A stretch of 64,000 nucleotides of DNA from Herbidospora galbida (GCF_005233835.1 NZ_SZQA01000002.1:124001-188000); one strand, 5' to 3'; counted from the stretch's first letter, positions 31,098-39,884 are shown. Made by a program: numbers and translations. The notes: a model not told the origin generated them from the sequence alone.

Positions 31098-33011
31098 ATG
31101 GCGAGGTTGACCGACGCGCACCCCGAGCACGCGGAGCTGCGCGCCGACCGCATCTACCTGGGGTGGCAGTACCTTCTGCTGCACCCCGACCCCGGCCCGC
31201 CTCCGAAACGCCCGCCGCGCGCCGACGCCGAGCTCCCGCCCGATCCCGGTCCCGAACTGTTACGCAACGAACGGCTACAGGAAGACCTCCTGAACCGTCC
31301 GGTCAAGTTGTTCCGCAACGTGGTGGCCGGGCTCGCCGTGGTGGTCGCCCTCCTCGGGTTCGCCGGGGTGATCGGCTGGCCGTTCGTGGGCATGGGCGTG
31401 CTGGCCGCCGCCGGGGTCACCGGGGTCTGCTCGTTCGCGATCCACCAGGGCAACCGGGCGGTCCGCTTCCGCGTACAGGAACGCCTCGCCCAGACCGAGC
31501 GCGACCGGGCCAAGCGCGAGCGCGAGCACATCCGCGCCCAGGAGGAGCACGCCGCCCGCTACCGCGACTGGGCCGAGCGCAAGGCCGTCTACGACAAGCA
31601 GATCAGCTGGTACGCCGTCGCCGTCCCCGACGACATCGACCGCGTCGACGTGGCCGGGGGCACCCTGCCCGGCTGGTCGGCCCTGATCACCCTGATCGGC
31701 GCCACCCGCCTCTACAGCGGCGGCCACCTCACCGTGCTCGACCTGTCCGAGGGCGTGATCGCCAACGACCTGATCCAGCTCGCGAAACGGGGCGGCGACG
31801 ACCCGCTCGTCTGGGTGCTCCCCTCCGACCTGCCCAAACTCGACCTCGGGGCGACGCTGAAGCCCGAGGCGTTCGCCGACGTGCTGGCCCATGTGGTCAG
31901 CGTCAGCGAGGAGACCAGCCGCGACATAGGGTTCGACAACGCGATCCTCGAACGCGTCCTGGAAGTGCTCGGCGAGACCGCCACGATCAGCCAGGTCACC
32001 GCCGCGCTGCGGGCCCTCGCCCAGGTCGGCGACCCGCGCGAAGACCTCAAGTCGGGGCGGCTGACCGCGATCCAGCTGGAACGCATCGGCACCCTCTTCG
32101 GCCGGGGCGTGGCCGACCGCGTCGTCATCGAACGGGCCTGGGCGCTGGAGTCGCAGCTGCGCAAGCTGGAGACCCTCGGATCCGACGCCGTGCGGCTGCC
32201 CCCGGCGCGCCTGCGCGTGGTCAGCATGGACCGCCAGGCCGGGGTGTTCGGCAACCGGGTGCTCGGCACCTACGTGGCGACCGCGCTGACCCACATCCTG
32301 CGGCAGTCGCCGGCCAGCGAACGGCCCTGGTATCACACGATCATCGTGGCCGGGGCCGACAAGTTACGCGGCGACGTCCTCGACCGGCTCATGGACGCCT
32401 GCGAGACGTCGCGCACCGGTCTGGTCCTCACCTACCGTTCCCTCACCCCGACCGTCAGGGAGCGGCTGGGCCGGGGCCACGCGGCCGTCGCGTTCATGCG
32501 CCTGGGCAACGCCGAAGACGCCCGGGTCGCCAGCGAGCACGTCGGCACCGAGCACCGGCTCGAACTGGCCCAGCTCACCGAGTCGGTCAGTTCCGTGGTG
32601 AACGGGGCCGGGGGCAGTTATACCTCGACGGTGGGCGAGGGGCGTACCGAGATGGAGGCCCTCGCCGAGAGCGACCTGAAAGAGGGCATCACCGAGTCGA
32701 CCGAGTGGGGCCGCAGCGCCGGGAGGGTCGCCGAGGGGGTCATGCAGCGGTCACGGGAGTTCCTGGTCGAGCCCCATCAGCTGCAGCAGCTCCCGACCAC
32801 CTCGGTGATCGTCACCCACGCCACCGCCGACGGCCGCGAGGTGCGGCTCGCCGACGCCAACCCGGCCATCCTGACCTTTCCCAAGACCACGCTGGAGGAG
32901 GTCAAGTCGCTGGCGGTGACCCCGCCGGTGGTGGCCCCCGAAACCGATGAGTCGGCCCCTCCGCCGAACCTCGGTCCGCCGCCGCCCCGACTCGACTGGC
33001 GCAAACCCTGA
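31098..33011 (+). CDS. VirD4/TraG-like membrane protein lacking a P-loop
   Basis: 637 residues. Two hydrophobic helices (FRNVVAGLAVVVALLGFAGV and FVGMGVLAAAGVTGVCSFAI, about 70-115) are followed by a charged coiled coil (ERLAQTERDRAKREREHIRA). The cytoplasmic part reads like a conjugation-type coupling ATPase: HLTVLDLSEGVIANDLIQLA, then VVSMDRQAGVFGNRVLG, TGLVLTYRSLTPTVRERLG and AFMRLGNAEDARVASEHVGT followed by LAQLTESVSS. I find no GxxxxGK[ST], so it is probably not an ATPase on its own. It precedes the HerA-type ATPase gene by 85 bp on the same strand. Confidence 0.7.
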   Translation: MARLTDAHPEHAELRADRIYLGWQYLLLHPDPGPPPKRPPRADAELPPDPGPELLRNERLQEDLLNRPVKLFRNVVAGLAVVVALLGFAGVIGWPFVGMGVLAAAGVTGVCSFAIHQGNRAVRFRVQERLAQTERDRAKREREHIRAQEEHAARYRDWAERKAVYDKQISWYAVAVPDDIDRVDVAGGTLPGWSALITLIGATRLYSGGHLTVLDLSEGVIANDLIQLAKRGGDDPLVWVLPSDLPKLDLGATLKPEAFADVLAHVVSVSEETSRDIGFDNAILERVLEVLGETATISQVTAALRALAQVGDPREDLKSGRLTAIQLERIGTLFGRGVADRVVIERAWALESQLRKLETLGSDAVRLPPARLRVVSMDRQAGVFGNRVLGTYVATALTHILRQSPASERPWYHTIIVAGADKLRGDVLDRLMDACETSRTGLVLTYRSLTPTVRERLGRGHAAVAFMRLGNAEDARVASEHVGTEHRLELAQLTESVSSVVNGAGGSYTSTVGEGRTEMEALAESDLKEGITESTEWGRSAGRVAEGVMQRSREFLVEPHQLQQLPTTSVIVTHATADGREVRLADANPAILTFPKTTLEEVKSLAVTPPVVAPETDESAPPPNLGPPPPRLDWRKP

Positions 33012-33096
33012 AGCTCAGCTGGGTAAGAGGTTCGTCAACGGGGATGTGTGAGCATGATCGGCAAAGGACCGTGAAAGCCTGGCAGAGAGGGGTCTC

Positions 33097-36000
33097 ATGC
33101 AACCGTTCCCCCTGAGCGGGCCGTGGTATCGGATCCAGGCGATCACCGCTCCGTCCCGCACGTCGTCGGCCGAGTGGGACTTCGTGAACGTGCTGCCCGC
33201 CGTGCTGTCCGCCGCGCAGCGCGACCGGCCCTTCGTCATCGGCTGGCTGTCCCGGGGGTCCGGGGCGCCGCTCGAACTGATCACCAACGCCGGGCCGCTG
33301 ACCCCGCCGCGGGCCCCGCGCCGGGCGGCCGTCGCGGCGATCGAGGTGGTGCCGACCGGGCCGCAGCCGCTGCTGTTCCCCGGTGGCGCGCGGGGCGTCG
33401 AGATCGGCGACGACTGGCTCGCCGACCTCGCCGATCTGGTCTGGACGCCGTGCCCGGGCCGCCAGGCCCCGCCGCTGAACGGGCGGCGCGAGCCGGAGCC
33501 CGACGAGCCGAAGCAGCCGACCCTGTTCGAGTCGACCCTGACGACGCTGATGTCGCGCCCGTTCGGCTGGGTCGTCGTCGCCGAGCCGACCGACCTGCTC
33601 GACCAGGAGGTCAGCCACCTCCGCACCCAGCTCAACGTGCTCCGCCAGTACGGCGACGCCTCCGAGCGCTCCCGCTACGACGCCGAACGCGCCGAGCGCC
33701 GCATGCAGGAACTCGACGCCTTCCGCGAGGCGGGGCTGTGGAACGTCCGGGTCCTGGCGGGCGCGGCGGGCCCGGAGGAGCTGCGCCAGATCGCGCCCGT
33801 CCTGGTGGGCTCGGTGGAGATGAGCCACCACCCCTACCGGTTGCGCAGCGCGATGGCCGGCCCGGCCCGGCCGAGCGCCCAGGAACCCGTCTACAGCTTC
33901 ACCGAGGCCCTCAACGTCAACTTCCAGGACCCGACCGACAGCGCCGCCGCCCCCTTCGCCGCGACGGCGGGCGCGCTCGCGGCCCTGGCCGGGCTGCCCC
34001 GGCGCGAGGTCCCGGGGGTACGCGTCCTCGACACCGGCTTCTTCGACGTCACCAGCGAGGCCGACTCGACCGGCGGCGACATGCTCGACCTGGGCGCCAT
34101 CGTCGACGGCCAAGACCGGGCGGTCGGCACCTTCCGCGTCCCGCTGGCCACCCTGAACCGGCACGCCTTCGTCACCGGCGCGACCGGGTCGGGCAAGTCG
34201 CAGACCGTCCGCCACCTGCTCGAACAGCTCACCAAGGCGGGCATCCCTTGGCTGGCCATCGAACCGGCCAAGTCCGAGTACGCCGCCATGGCCGGCCGGG
34301 TCGAGAGCCTGGCCCCGCTGACGGTGATCAACCCGTCGGCCCCCGACGCCGTGCCGTTCAGCGTCAACCCGCTGGCCCCCGAGCCCGGCTATCCGGTGCA
34401 GGCCCACATCGACATGGTCCGGGCCCTGTTCATGGCCGCCTTCGACGCCGAAGAGCCGTTCCCGCAGATCATGTCCCTGGCCCTCCAGCGGGTCTACGAG
34501 GCCAACGGCTGGGACGTCGTCACCGGCGGCGGCATCCCCGGCGCGGCCGTCCAGCCGCAGGTGCCGACCCTCGAACAGCTCCAGCAGCACGCCCTGGAGG
34601 TCATCGAGGAGATCGGCTACGGCAACGAGGTCCAGGCCGACGTCGAGGGCTTCATCTCGCTGCGCCTGCGGTCGCTGCGGGTCGGCTCGGCCGGCCGGTT
34701 CTTCGAGGGCGGCCACCCCGCCGACATCGGCGGCCTGCTCCAGCGCAACGTGGTGCTCGCGATCGAGGACGTCGCCAACGACGAGGACAAGGCGTTCCTC
34801 ATGGGCACCCTCATCATCCGCATCGTCGAGCACCTGCGGATGCGCGCCCGCCAGCAGAAGTCGACCGGGCTCCAGCACGTCATCGTGATCGAGGAGGCCC
34901 ACCGGCTGCTGCGCGACCGTGGCGCCCAGCGGGCCTCCACCCACGCGGTCGAGCTGCTCGCGGGCATGCTGGCCGAGATCCGCGCCTACGGCGAGGGCAT
35001 CGTGGTGGCCGAGCAGATCCCCACCAAGCTCGTCTCGGACGTCGTGAAGAACACCGCACTCAAGGTGGTGCACCGGCTGCCGGCCGAAGACGACCGGCTG
35101 CTGGTCGGGGCGGCGATGAACCTGTCGGAGGAGCAGTCGCGTCAGGTGGTCTCGCTGCAGCCGGGGTTCGCGGCCGTCTTCGCCGACGGCATGGACCGGC
35201 CGCTGCGGATCCAGGTGCCGCTGGGGGAGGACCGGGAGCACGTGCTCCAGAGTCCGGCCCCGCCGATCAAGGGGCGCCGGTCGGCCGCCTGCGGGCGCGA
35301 ATGCCGTACCGGAAAAGCCTGCACGCTCTTCGAGGTCCGCGAAGCGGACCTGCTCGCCGTCGCGCCCGAGTGGGCGTGGCTGCGGATCTGGACCGACACC
35401 GTCATCCTGTCGTTCGTCGCCAACCGGTCGCTGCCGGGGGTGCCGCGCATCCTGTCCGACATCTGGTCGGAGCTGCCGCCGCGCCGTCGCGAGTGCCTGC
35501 TGGCCACGCTCGTGGAGCGCAGCGTCGCCCGCCGCGCCTGGTCGCTGCGCACCTGGTTCGACCCGACCCTGCTGACCGAGAAGGCCGCGGAGGTCGCGGC
35601 CGGGCTGCTGGCCGGCTCGCCCGCCGGCGACAAGCCCGGCCCGGCGTGGGTGATCCCGCAGATCCGCTGGCTCCACGAGGTCGACCGGCTGTTCCCCTAC
35701 GGCCACCCGGCGCCCAACCTGCGCAGCCCGGCCCCGGCGATGGAATACGCCCTCTTCGGTACGGACCCCTCCGGCCGCCCCTACCTGCACGCCGGGGTCA
35801 GCGGCGGCGGGGTCGCCGTGGAGACCAGGACCGAGCTGCTCGGCCACCGCGCCAAGGCGCTGCGCCACCACCCGCTGTCGATGGAGGTCGACCGCAACCG
35901 CCCGCTGGCCTGGCGGGTGATCCTCGGCGACGACGAGCACGAGGGCATCCAGCGCGACATCGCGACCGTCGCGGTCGGCGTCGAACCACGGGAGCGCATC

Positions 36001-36120
36001 CGGCATGTCGCCCACACGATGGGAGCGGCGTGGCTGGAGACGGTACTCTCCTGGCCGCGCCGGTTCGTTCTCCCGTTCGACGGCGACGCCCCTGCCGAGC
36101 TGTCCTTCACCGACCCTTAG
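33097..36120 (+). CDS. HerA/VirB4-type DUF87 ATPase
   Basis: 1007 residues. Residues 1-350 form an N-terminal region with a helix-rich middle (HLRTQLNVLRQYGDASERSR). Walker A GATGSGKS is at 361-368, then PWLAIEPAKSEYAAM. Walker B VIVIEEAHRLLRD is near 595. The arginine-finger-side motif EIRAYGEGIVVAEQIPTKLV and NTALKVVHRLPAEDDRLLVG follow, all typical of HerA/DUF87 translocases. A Cys cluster (CGRECRTGKAC, about 730-740) and a 270-residue C-terminal region of unknown fold complete it. No NurA nuclease or SIR2 gene is adjacent. ATG 33097 follows GAGAGGGG. Confidence 0.85.
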   Translation: MQPFPLSGPWYRIQAITAPSRTSSAEWDFVNVLPAVLSAAQRDRPFVIGWLSRGSGAPLELITNAGPLTPPRAPRRAAVAAIEVVPTGPQPLLFPGGARGVEIGDDWLADLADLVWTPCPGRQAPPLNGRREPEPDEPKQPTLFESTLTTLMSRPFGWVVVAEPTDLLDQEVSHLRTQLNVLRQYGDASERSRYDAERAERRMQELDAFREAGLWNVRVLAGAAGPEELRQIAPVLVGSVEMSHHPYRLRSAMAGPARPSAQEPVYSFTEALNVNFQDPTDSAAAPFAATAGALAALAGLPRREVPGVRVLDTGFFDVTSEADSTGGDMLDLGAIVDGQDRAVGTFRVPLATLNRHAFVTGATGSGKSQTVRHLLEQLTKAGIPWLAIEPAKSEYAAMAGRVESLAPLTVINPSAPDAVPFSVNPLAPEPGYPVQAHIDMVRALFMAAFDAEEPFPQIMSLALQRVYEANGWDVVTGGGIPGAAVQPQVPTLEQLQQHALEVIEEIGYGNEVQADVEGFISLRLRSLRVGSAGRFFEGGHPADIGGLLQRNVVLAIEDVANDEDKAFLMGTLIIRIVEHLRMRARQQKSTGLQHVIVIEEAHRLLRDRGAQRASTHAVELLAGMLAEIRAYGEGIVVAEQIPTKLVSDVVKNTALKVVHRLPAEDDRLLVGAAMNLSEEQSRQVVSLQPGFAAVFADGMDRPLRIQVPLGEDREHVLQSPAPPIKGRRSAACGRECRTGKACTLFEVREADLLAVAPEWAWLRIWTDTVILSFVANRSLPGVPRILSDIWSELPPRRRECLLATLVERSVARRAWSLRTWFDPTLLTEKAAEVAAGLLAGSPAGDKPGPAWVIPQIRWLHEVDRLFPYGHPAPNLRSPAPAMEYALFGTDPSGRPYLHAGVSGGGVAVETRTELLGHRAKALRHHPLSMEVDRNRPLAWRVILGDDEHEGIQRDIATVAVGVEPRERIRHVAHTMGAAWLETVLSWPRRFVLPFDGDAPAELSFTDP

Positions 36121-36129
36121 GATCACTGC

Positions 36130-37371
36130 ATGAGTCAGTTGCCGTTGCGCGCCCAGCTCGCCAGCGCGCTCGGACGAACCGCCGCGACGCTCTCCCGGGC
36201 GACCGGGCGCGGCGACGGGTCCGTGATCGGCGGGCGGGTGGGCCTGCTGCTGGAGCCCGACCTCCTGCGCAAACTCGCCCACGAGAAGAAGCTCGCACTG
36301 GTCAGCGCCACCAACGGCAAGACCACGACGACCCGCCTGATCGCCTCGGCGCTCCAGGAGCTCGGAGAGGTGGCCACCAACGCGTTCGGCGCCAACATGC
36401 CCGCCGGTCACGTCTCGGCCCTCTCGTCCAACAAGGCCGCCCCCTACGGCGTGCTGGAGGTCGACGAGAAGTACCTCCCCGAGGTGCTGAGCACCACCGA
36501 GGCCGGGGTCGTCACGCTGATGAACCTCAGCCGCGACCAGATGGACCGCGCGGCCGAGATCTGGCTGCTGGCCCAGAAGTGGCGCCGCGCCCTGGCCGGC
36601 AAGCCCGCCCACGTGATCGCCAACTGCGACGACCCGCTGGTCACCTGGGGCGCCTCCACGGCCGCCCGGGTGACCTGGGTCGCGGGCGGCCAGCGCTGGC
36701 ACGAGGACTCGTGGTGCTGCCCCGAGTGCGGCGGCCCGCTCGACCGCGCCGAGGGCATCGTCAACGCCGACTGGGCCTGCCGCGAGTGCACCTTCAGCCG
36801 TCCCGAGCCCAACTGGATCCTCGACGGCGAAGACGCGGTCGACCCGCGCGGCGACCGCTGGCGGCTCAACCTCCAGCTCCCCGGCACCGCCAACCGCTCC
36901 AACGCCGTCATCGCCCTGGCCACCGCCGCCGCCTTCGGCCTGGAGCCGCAGCGCGCCCTGCCGAGGCTGCGCGAGGTCAAGTCGGTGGCCGGCCGCTACA
37001 CCACCGTCGAGCGCGACGGCCGCGTGATGAAGCTGCTGCTGGCCAAGAACCCGGCCGGCTGGCTCGAGGCCTTCGACGTCACCCGCCCCGACCGCCCGAT
37101 CGTGCTGTCGGTCAACGCGCAGGGCCCCGACGGCCGCGACACCTCATGGCTGTGGGACGTCGACTACCGCATCCTCACCGGCCGCCACGTCTACGTGACC
37201 GGCGAGCGCCGCCTCGACCTGGCCCTGCGGCTCGACGTCGCCGGAGTCGGCTTCACCCTGGTCGACACCTTCGGCCAGGCGGTGACCGCGCTCCCGCCGG
37301 GCGACATCGACGTCATCGCCAACTACACCGCGTTCCAGTCGATCCGGACGGAGTTCGGCCGTGCAGTCTAG
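36130..37371 (+). CDS. murT: Lipid II isoglutaminyl synthase, MurT subunit
   Basis: 413 residues of Mur-ligase fold. The P-loop SATNGKTTTTRL is at about 59-70, LMNLSRDQMDRAAEIWLLAQ follows, and a zinc ribbon CCPECGG...CRECTF lies near 196-220, characteristic of MurT. The C-terminal DUF1727 region carries RYTTVERDGRVMKLLLAKNP. With GatD it amidates the D-Glu of lipid II. TAGGAT at 36118-36123, 6 nt before ATG, indicates a leaderless start even though the upstream ATPase gene ends only 9 bp away. Confidence 0.95.
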   Translation: MSQLPLRAQLASALGRTAATLSRATGRGDGSVIGGRVGLLLEPDLLRKLAHEKKLALVSATNGKTTTTRLIASALQELGEVATNAFGANMPAGHVSALSSNKAAPYGVLEVDEKYLPEVLSTTEAGVVTLMNLSRDQMDRAAEIWLLAQKWRRALAGKPAHVIANCDDPLVTWGASTAARVTWVAGGQRWHEDSWCCPECGGPLDRAEGIVNADWACRECTFSRPEPNWILDGEDAVDPRGDRWRLNLQLPGTANRSNAVIALATAAAFGLEPQRALPRLREVKSVAGRYTTVERDGRVMKLLLAKNPAGWLEAFDVTRPDRPIVLSVNAQGPDGRDTSWLWDVDYRILTGRHVYVTGERRLDLALRLDVAGVGFTLVDTFGQAVTALPPGDIDVIANYTAFQSIRTEFGRAV

Positions 37372-38068
37372 TCTCCGCATCGTCTGGATCTACCCCGACC
37401 TGCTGTCGACCTACGGCGACCAGGGCAACGTGCTCGTGCTCGAACAGCGCGCCCGCCGCCGGGGCATCCCCGTCGAGGTCGTCCACGTACGCTCCTCCGA
37501 CCCGGTCCCCGAGCAGGGCGACATCTACCTGATCGGCGGCGGCGAAGACCGCCCCCAGATCCTCGGCGCCGAGCGCCTGCGCCGTGACGGCGGCCTCCAC
37601 CGGGCCATCCAGCGGGGCGCGTCGCTGCTCGCGGTGTGCGCCGGCTACCAGATCATGGGCTCGGTCTTCGGCGGCGAGGAGGGCCAGCCGGTGCCCGGCA
37701 TCGGCCTGCTCGACATCAGCTCGGGCCGCGGCGAGCGCCGCTCGGTCGGCGAACTGGCCGCCGAGGTCGACCCGTCGCTGGGCCTGCCGACCCTGACCGG
37801 CTTCGAGAACCACATGGGCGTCACCAGGCTGGGCCCGGGGGTCACCCCGCTGTCGCGCACCCTCGTCGGCACCGGCAACGGCGACGGCACCGAGGGCTGC
37901 TTCGCCGGCAAGATCATCGGCACGTACCTCCACGGCCCGGCCCTCGCCCGCAACCCGGCCCTGGCCGACCTCCTGCTCCGCTGGGCCGCCGGCCCGCTGC
38001 CCGCCATCGACGACAGCTGGTACGAACGCCTCCGCAACGAACGGCTCGGCGCGGTCCTCAAGCCCTGA
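37361..38068 (+). CDS. gatD: Lipid II isoglutaminyl synthase, GatD glutaminase subunit
   Basis: 235 residues of class I glutamine amidotransferase type. IYPDLLSTYGDQGNVLVLEQ at the N-terminus, catalytic Cys in LLAVCAGYQIMG (about residue 93) and His in GTYLHGPALARNP (about 190). It supplies ammonia to MurT. GTG 37361 overlaps the end of murT by 11 nt, so translation is coupled. A small hairpin with a T-run (AGGCC-TAAT-GGCCT...TTTT) follows the stop near 38074. Confidence 0.95.
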   Translation: MQSSLRIVWIYPDLLSTYGDQGNVLVLEQRARRRGIPVEVVHVRSSDPVPEQGDIYLIGGGEDRPQILGAERLRRDGGLHRAIQRGASLLAVCAGYQIMGSVFGGEEGQPVPGIGLLDISSGRGERRSVGELAAEVDPSLGLPTLTGFENHMGVTRLGPGVTPLSRTLVGTGNGDGTEGCFAGKIIGTYLHGPALARNPALADLLLRWAAGPLPAIDDSWYERLRNERLGAVLKP

Positions 38069-38101
38069 ACAGGCCTAATGGCCTTTGCGTTTTCTTAAGC
38101 A
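38069..38101 (+). terminator. Probable terminator after murT-gatD
   Basis: Short hairpin AGGCC-TAAT-GGCCT at 38073-38086 followed by TTGCGTTTTCTT; the stem is only 5 bp but is T-rich on its 3' side. Confidence 0.5.
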
Positions 38102-38111
38102 TTTATTTCTA

Positions 38112-38143
38112 TTGACTTGAATTTGTATGGGTGCGTAATGTCG
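38112..38143 (+). promoter_or_regulatory. Possible promoter of the small secreted protein gene
   Basis: An AT-rich island unusual for the window contains TTGACT and, 18 bp later, TAATGT, resembling -35 and -10 hexamers. The predicted transcript would have an untranslated leader of about 35-40 nt with the AGGAG ribosome site. Confidence 0.45.
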
Positions 38144-38182
38144 CCGGTAAGCAACAATCGACATGCGACAGGAGACGTATTC

Positions 38183-38449
38183 TTGCGAGCTCTCAAAAGA
38201 GTGTCGGCATTCATCGGTGGCGTTGCCTTGGTAGCGGCCGTGTCGGCGGCTCCGGCCCAGGCGGGACCCATTCTGGTGGACTACGGGACGATGCAGTATT
38301 ACTGCGACCTGCGGCCACTCAACGCCAGCGAACTCGAATCGTTGCGTTCGATGCTGAGAAGCTGGCCTCCTTTCAGGGGTTACGCCTCGCTCCCCGACAA
38401 CCAGCTCCGGGCCCTCTGGGACAATTCCTGCAGGGCGGGAGGGTTCTAG
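38183..38449 (+). CDS. Small secreted protein of unknown function
   Basis: 88 residues from TTG 38183, selected because AGGAG lies 8 nt upstream and because it gives a clean signal peptide (ALKRVSAFIGGVALVAAVSA, cut after AQA). The mature part, about 60 residues, has two Cys (YYCDLRPLNASELESLR and WDNSCRAGGF) likely to form a disulphide. Codon use is less GC-rich than its neighbours. I recognise no family. Confidence 0.6.
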   Translation: MRALKRVSAFIGGVALVAAVSAAPAQAGPILVDYGTMQYYCDLRPLNASELESLRSMLRSWPPFRGYASLPDNQLRALWDNSCRAGGF

Positions 38450-38501
38450 TCGGGGCTCGCGGTGAACCGATCCCGGCGACCGCGATCGGCTGTGCGCCGC
38501 G

Positions 38502-38864
38502 TCAGTAGACCAGCGCCTGAACGCCTTCCTGGGTGATCTCCTCCACGAACGTGGGCGCCCCGGCGATGCGGATTCCGTCGAGCACGTCGTCGACGGTGAT
38601 GCCTCGCCGGGCCGCGCACTGGGTGCACAGCGTCACCCGGCCGCCGGCCAGCACCGCCGCCAGCAGGTCTTCGAGGGGGGCCGCCTCGGCCAGCTCGAAC
38701 TCCGCGGCCCGGCCGGGCAGGGCGAACCACGACGATTCGCCGGTCAGCCACAGCGACACCCCGACCCCGCTGACGATCGCCGCCCCGGCGACGTTGAAGG
38801 CCTGGTTGCACCGTTCGGGGGCCTCGGCGCCCGCGGTCACTTTGATCACCAGTTGGCGTGCCAT
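38502..38864 (-). CDS. DsrE-family protein
   Basis: 120 residues of the DsrE/DsrF/TusD-like fold: LVIKVTAGAEAPERCNQAFN, then GVGVSLWLTGESSWFALPGR, and a C-terminal CTQCAARRGIT with two cysteines at the position used for sulfur transfer in relatives. The gene diverges from the nitrobindin-like gene; TAGGCT 6 nt before ATG 38864 on the minus strand suggests a leaderless mRNA. A role in sulfur trafficking is family inference. Confidence 0.85.
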   Translation of the reverse strand: MARQLVIKVTAGAEAPERCNQAFNVAGAAIVSGVGVSLWLTGESSWFALPGRAAEFELAEAAPLEDLLAAVLAGGRVTLCTQCAARRGITVDDVLDGIRIAGAPTFVEEITQEGVQALVY

Positions 38865-38898
38865 GCCCGCAGCCTAAACCCGCACTAGCCTTATCGGC

Positions 38899-39381
38899 AT
38901 GGACGTACATCCCGATCTTGAGCCGATCGCGTTCCTGCTGGGCCACTGGGAGGGTGCCGGGGTCATCGGCTACCCGACGATGGAGAGCGCCAACTTCGGC
39001 CAGGAGATCATCTTCGAGCACAACGGCAAGCCGTTCCTCAGCTACCGCAGCCGCACCTGGCTGCTCGACCAGCAGGGCCAGAAGGTCCGCCCCCTCGCCA
39101 GCGAGTCGGGTTTCTGGCGGGTCCAGCCCGAGCGCCAGATCGAGGTCATGCTGGCCCACCCGACCGGCATCATCGAGATCTACGTGGGCGAGGTCGTCTT
39201 CCACAAGATCGAACTGATCACCGACGTCGTGGCCCGCACCGTCACCTCGAAGGACTATTCGGCGGGCAAGCGCCTCTACGGCCTGGTCAACGGCAATCTC
39301 ATGTACGCCTACGAGATGGCCGCCGTGGGCCACCCGCTGCAGGACCACGCCTCGGCGGAGCTCAAGAAGGTCGCCGACTAG
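38899..39381 (+). CDS. FABP/nitrobindin-like heme-binding beta-barrel protein
   Basis: 160 residues. DLEPIAFLLGHWEGAGVIGY is the signature N-terminus of this family, followed by a 10-stranded barrel pattern (EIIFEHNGKPFLSYRSRTWL, GFWRVQPERQIEVMLAHPTG). Actinobacterial members (THAP4-like nitrobindins) bind ferric heme and can act on peroxynitrite or nitric oxide. TAGCCT at 38886-38891 ends 7 nt before the ATG, so the mRNA is probably leaderless. Next comes DUF2470, another heme-associated domain. Confidence 0.9.
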   Translation: MDVHPDLEPIAFLLGHWEGAGVIGYPTMESANFGQEIIFEHNGKPFLSYRSRTWLLDQQGQKVRPLASESGFWRVQPERQIEVMLAHPTGIIEIYVGEVVFHKIELITDVVARTVTSKDYSAGKRLYGLVNGNLMYAYEMAAVGHPLQDHASAELKKVAD

Positions 39382-39392
39382 GATCGGGCGCC

Positions 39393-39683
39393 ATGAGCAC
39401 CCCGCTGACCCCGGACGCGGTCGAGGCGATCAAGAAGCACATGAACGACGACCATGCGGCCGACGCGCTGCTGATCGTGCGGGCCCTCGGCGGCAAGCCT
39501 GACGCCACGTCGGCCCGCACGACCGACGTCGACACCGAGGCGATCCACTTCGAGGCCGACGGCGAGCCGGTCACGGTGAAATGGCCCGCGCCCATCGTGG
39601 AGCGGGCGCAGGTGCGCAAAGAGGTCGTCGTGCTCTACCGGCAGGCGTGCGAGATCCTGGGCGTGGAAGCACGAGGGCATTGA
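39393..39683 (+). CDS. DUF2470 protein
   Basis: 96 residues: AVEAIKKHMNDDHAADALLI with conserved HMNDDH, then DVDTEAIHFEADGEPVTVKW and ERAQVRKEVVVLYRQACEIL. DUF2470 is found at the C-terminus of HugZ-like heme-degrading enzymes; stand-alone copies are probably heme- or flavin-associated. TAGGAT at 39379-39384, overlapping the upstream stop region, lies 8 nt before the ATG, so it may have its own leaderless promoter. Confidence 0.88.
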   Translation: MSTPLTPDAVEAIKKHMNDDHAADALLIVRALGGKPDATSARTTDVDTEAIHFEADGEPVTVKWPAPIVERAQVRKEVVVLYRQACEILGVEARGH

Positions 39684-39684
39684 G

Positions 39685-39777
39685 AAACCCCGGGCGCGTT
39701 CCGCTCGGTTGAGCGGGCCGGCTGGACCAATGGGAGAGGGTCTGCGCCCTGCACCCGCCGGCTGCCCGGGGTTCCGG
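39685..39777. other. Strong long-range inverted repeat, possible structured RNA
   Basis: AACCCCGGGC at the left and GCCCGGGGTT at the right enclose about 70 nt that contain further pairing (CCGCTC/GAGCGG and GCCGGC/GCCGGC). No T-run follows, so it is not a simple terminator. It does not match tRNA, SRP RNA or a riboswitch class I can name. Confidence 0.35.
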
Positions 39778-39862
39778 TGTCTGCCTGGATCTGCGCTCTG
39801 ACGCGCCGACCCGGAGTCGGTCCGGATCGGGTTGTCCTAGCGGACAGCCACCTCGCTAGCCC

Positions 39863-39884
39863 AATCATGACTAATCATTATTCG
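39863..39884. promoter_or_regulatory. AT-rich direct repeat upstream of the Fur-family gene
   Basis: AATCATGACT followed directly by AATCATTATT gives two AATCAT units 10 bp apart, in an otherwise GC-rich region about 85 bp before the fur-type gene. It could be an auto-regulatory operator, but this is inference. Confidence 0.3.

Noticed and set aside
32902-36702. 1266-codon open frame on the minus strand opposite the HerA-type ATPase
   Set aside because: It is a GC-driven shadow of two real genes, crosses both of them, has low-complexity Arg/Gly/Val content and no domain.
33123-37532. 1469-codon plus-strand open frame across the ATPase, murT and gatD
   Set aside because: Arg/Pro/Ala-rich out-of-frame translation of three well-supported genes; no motif.
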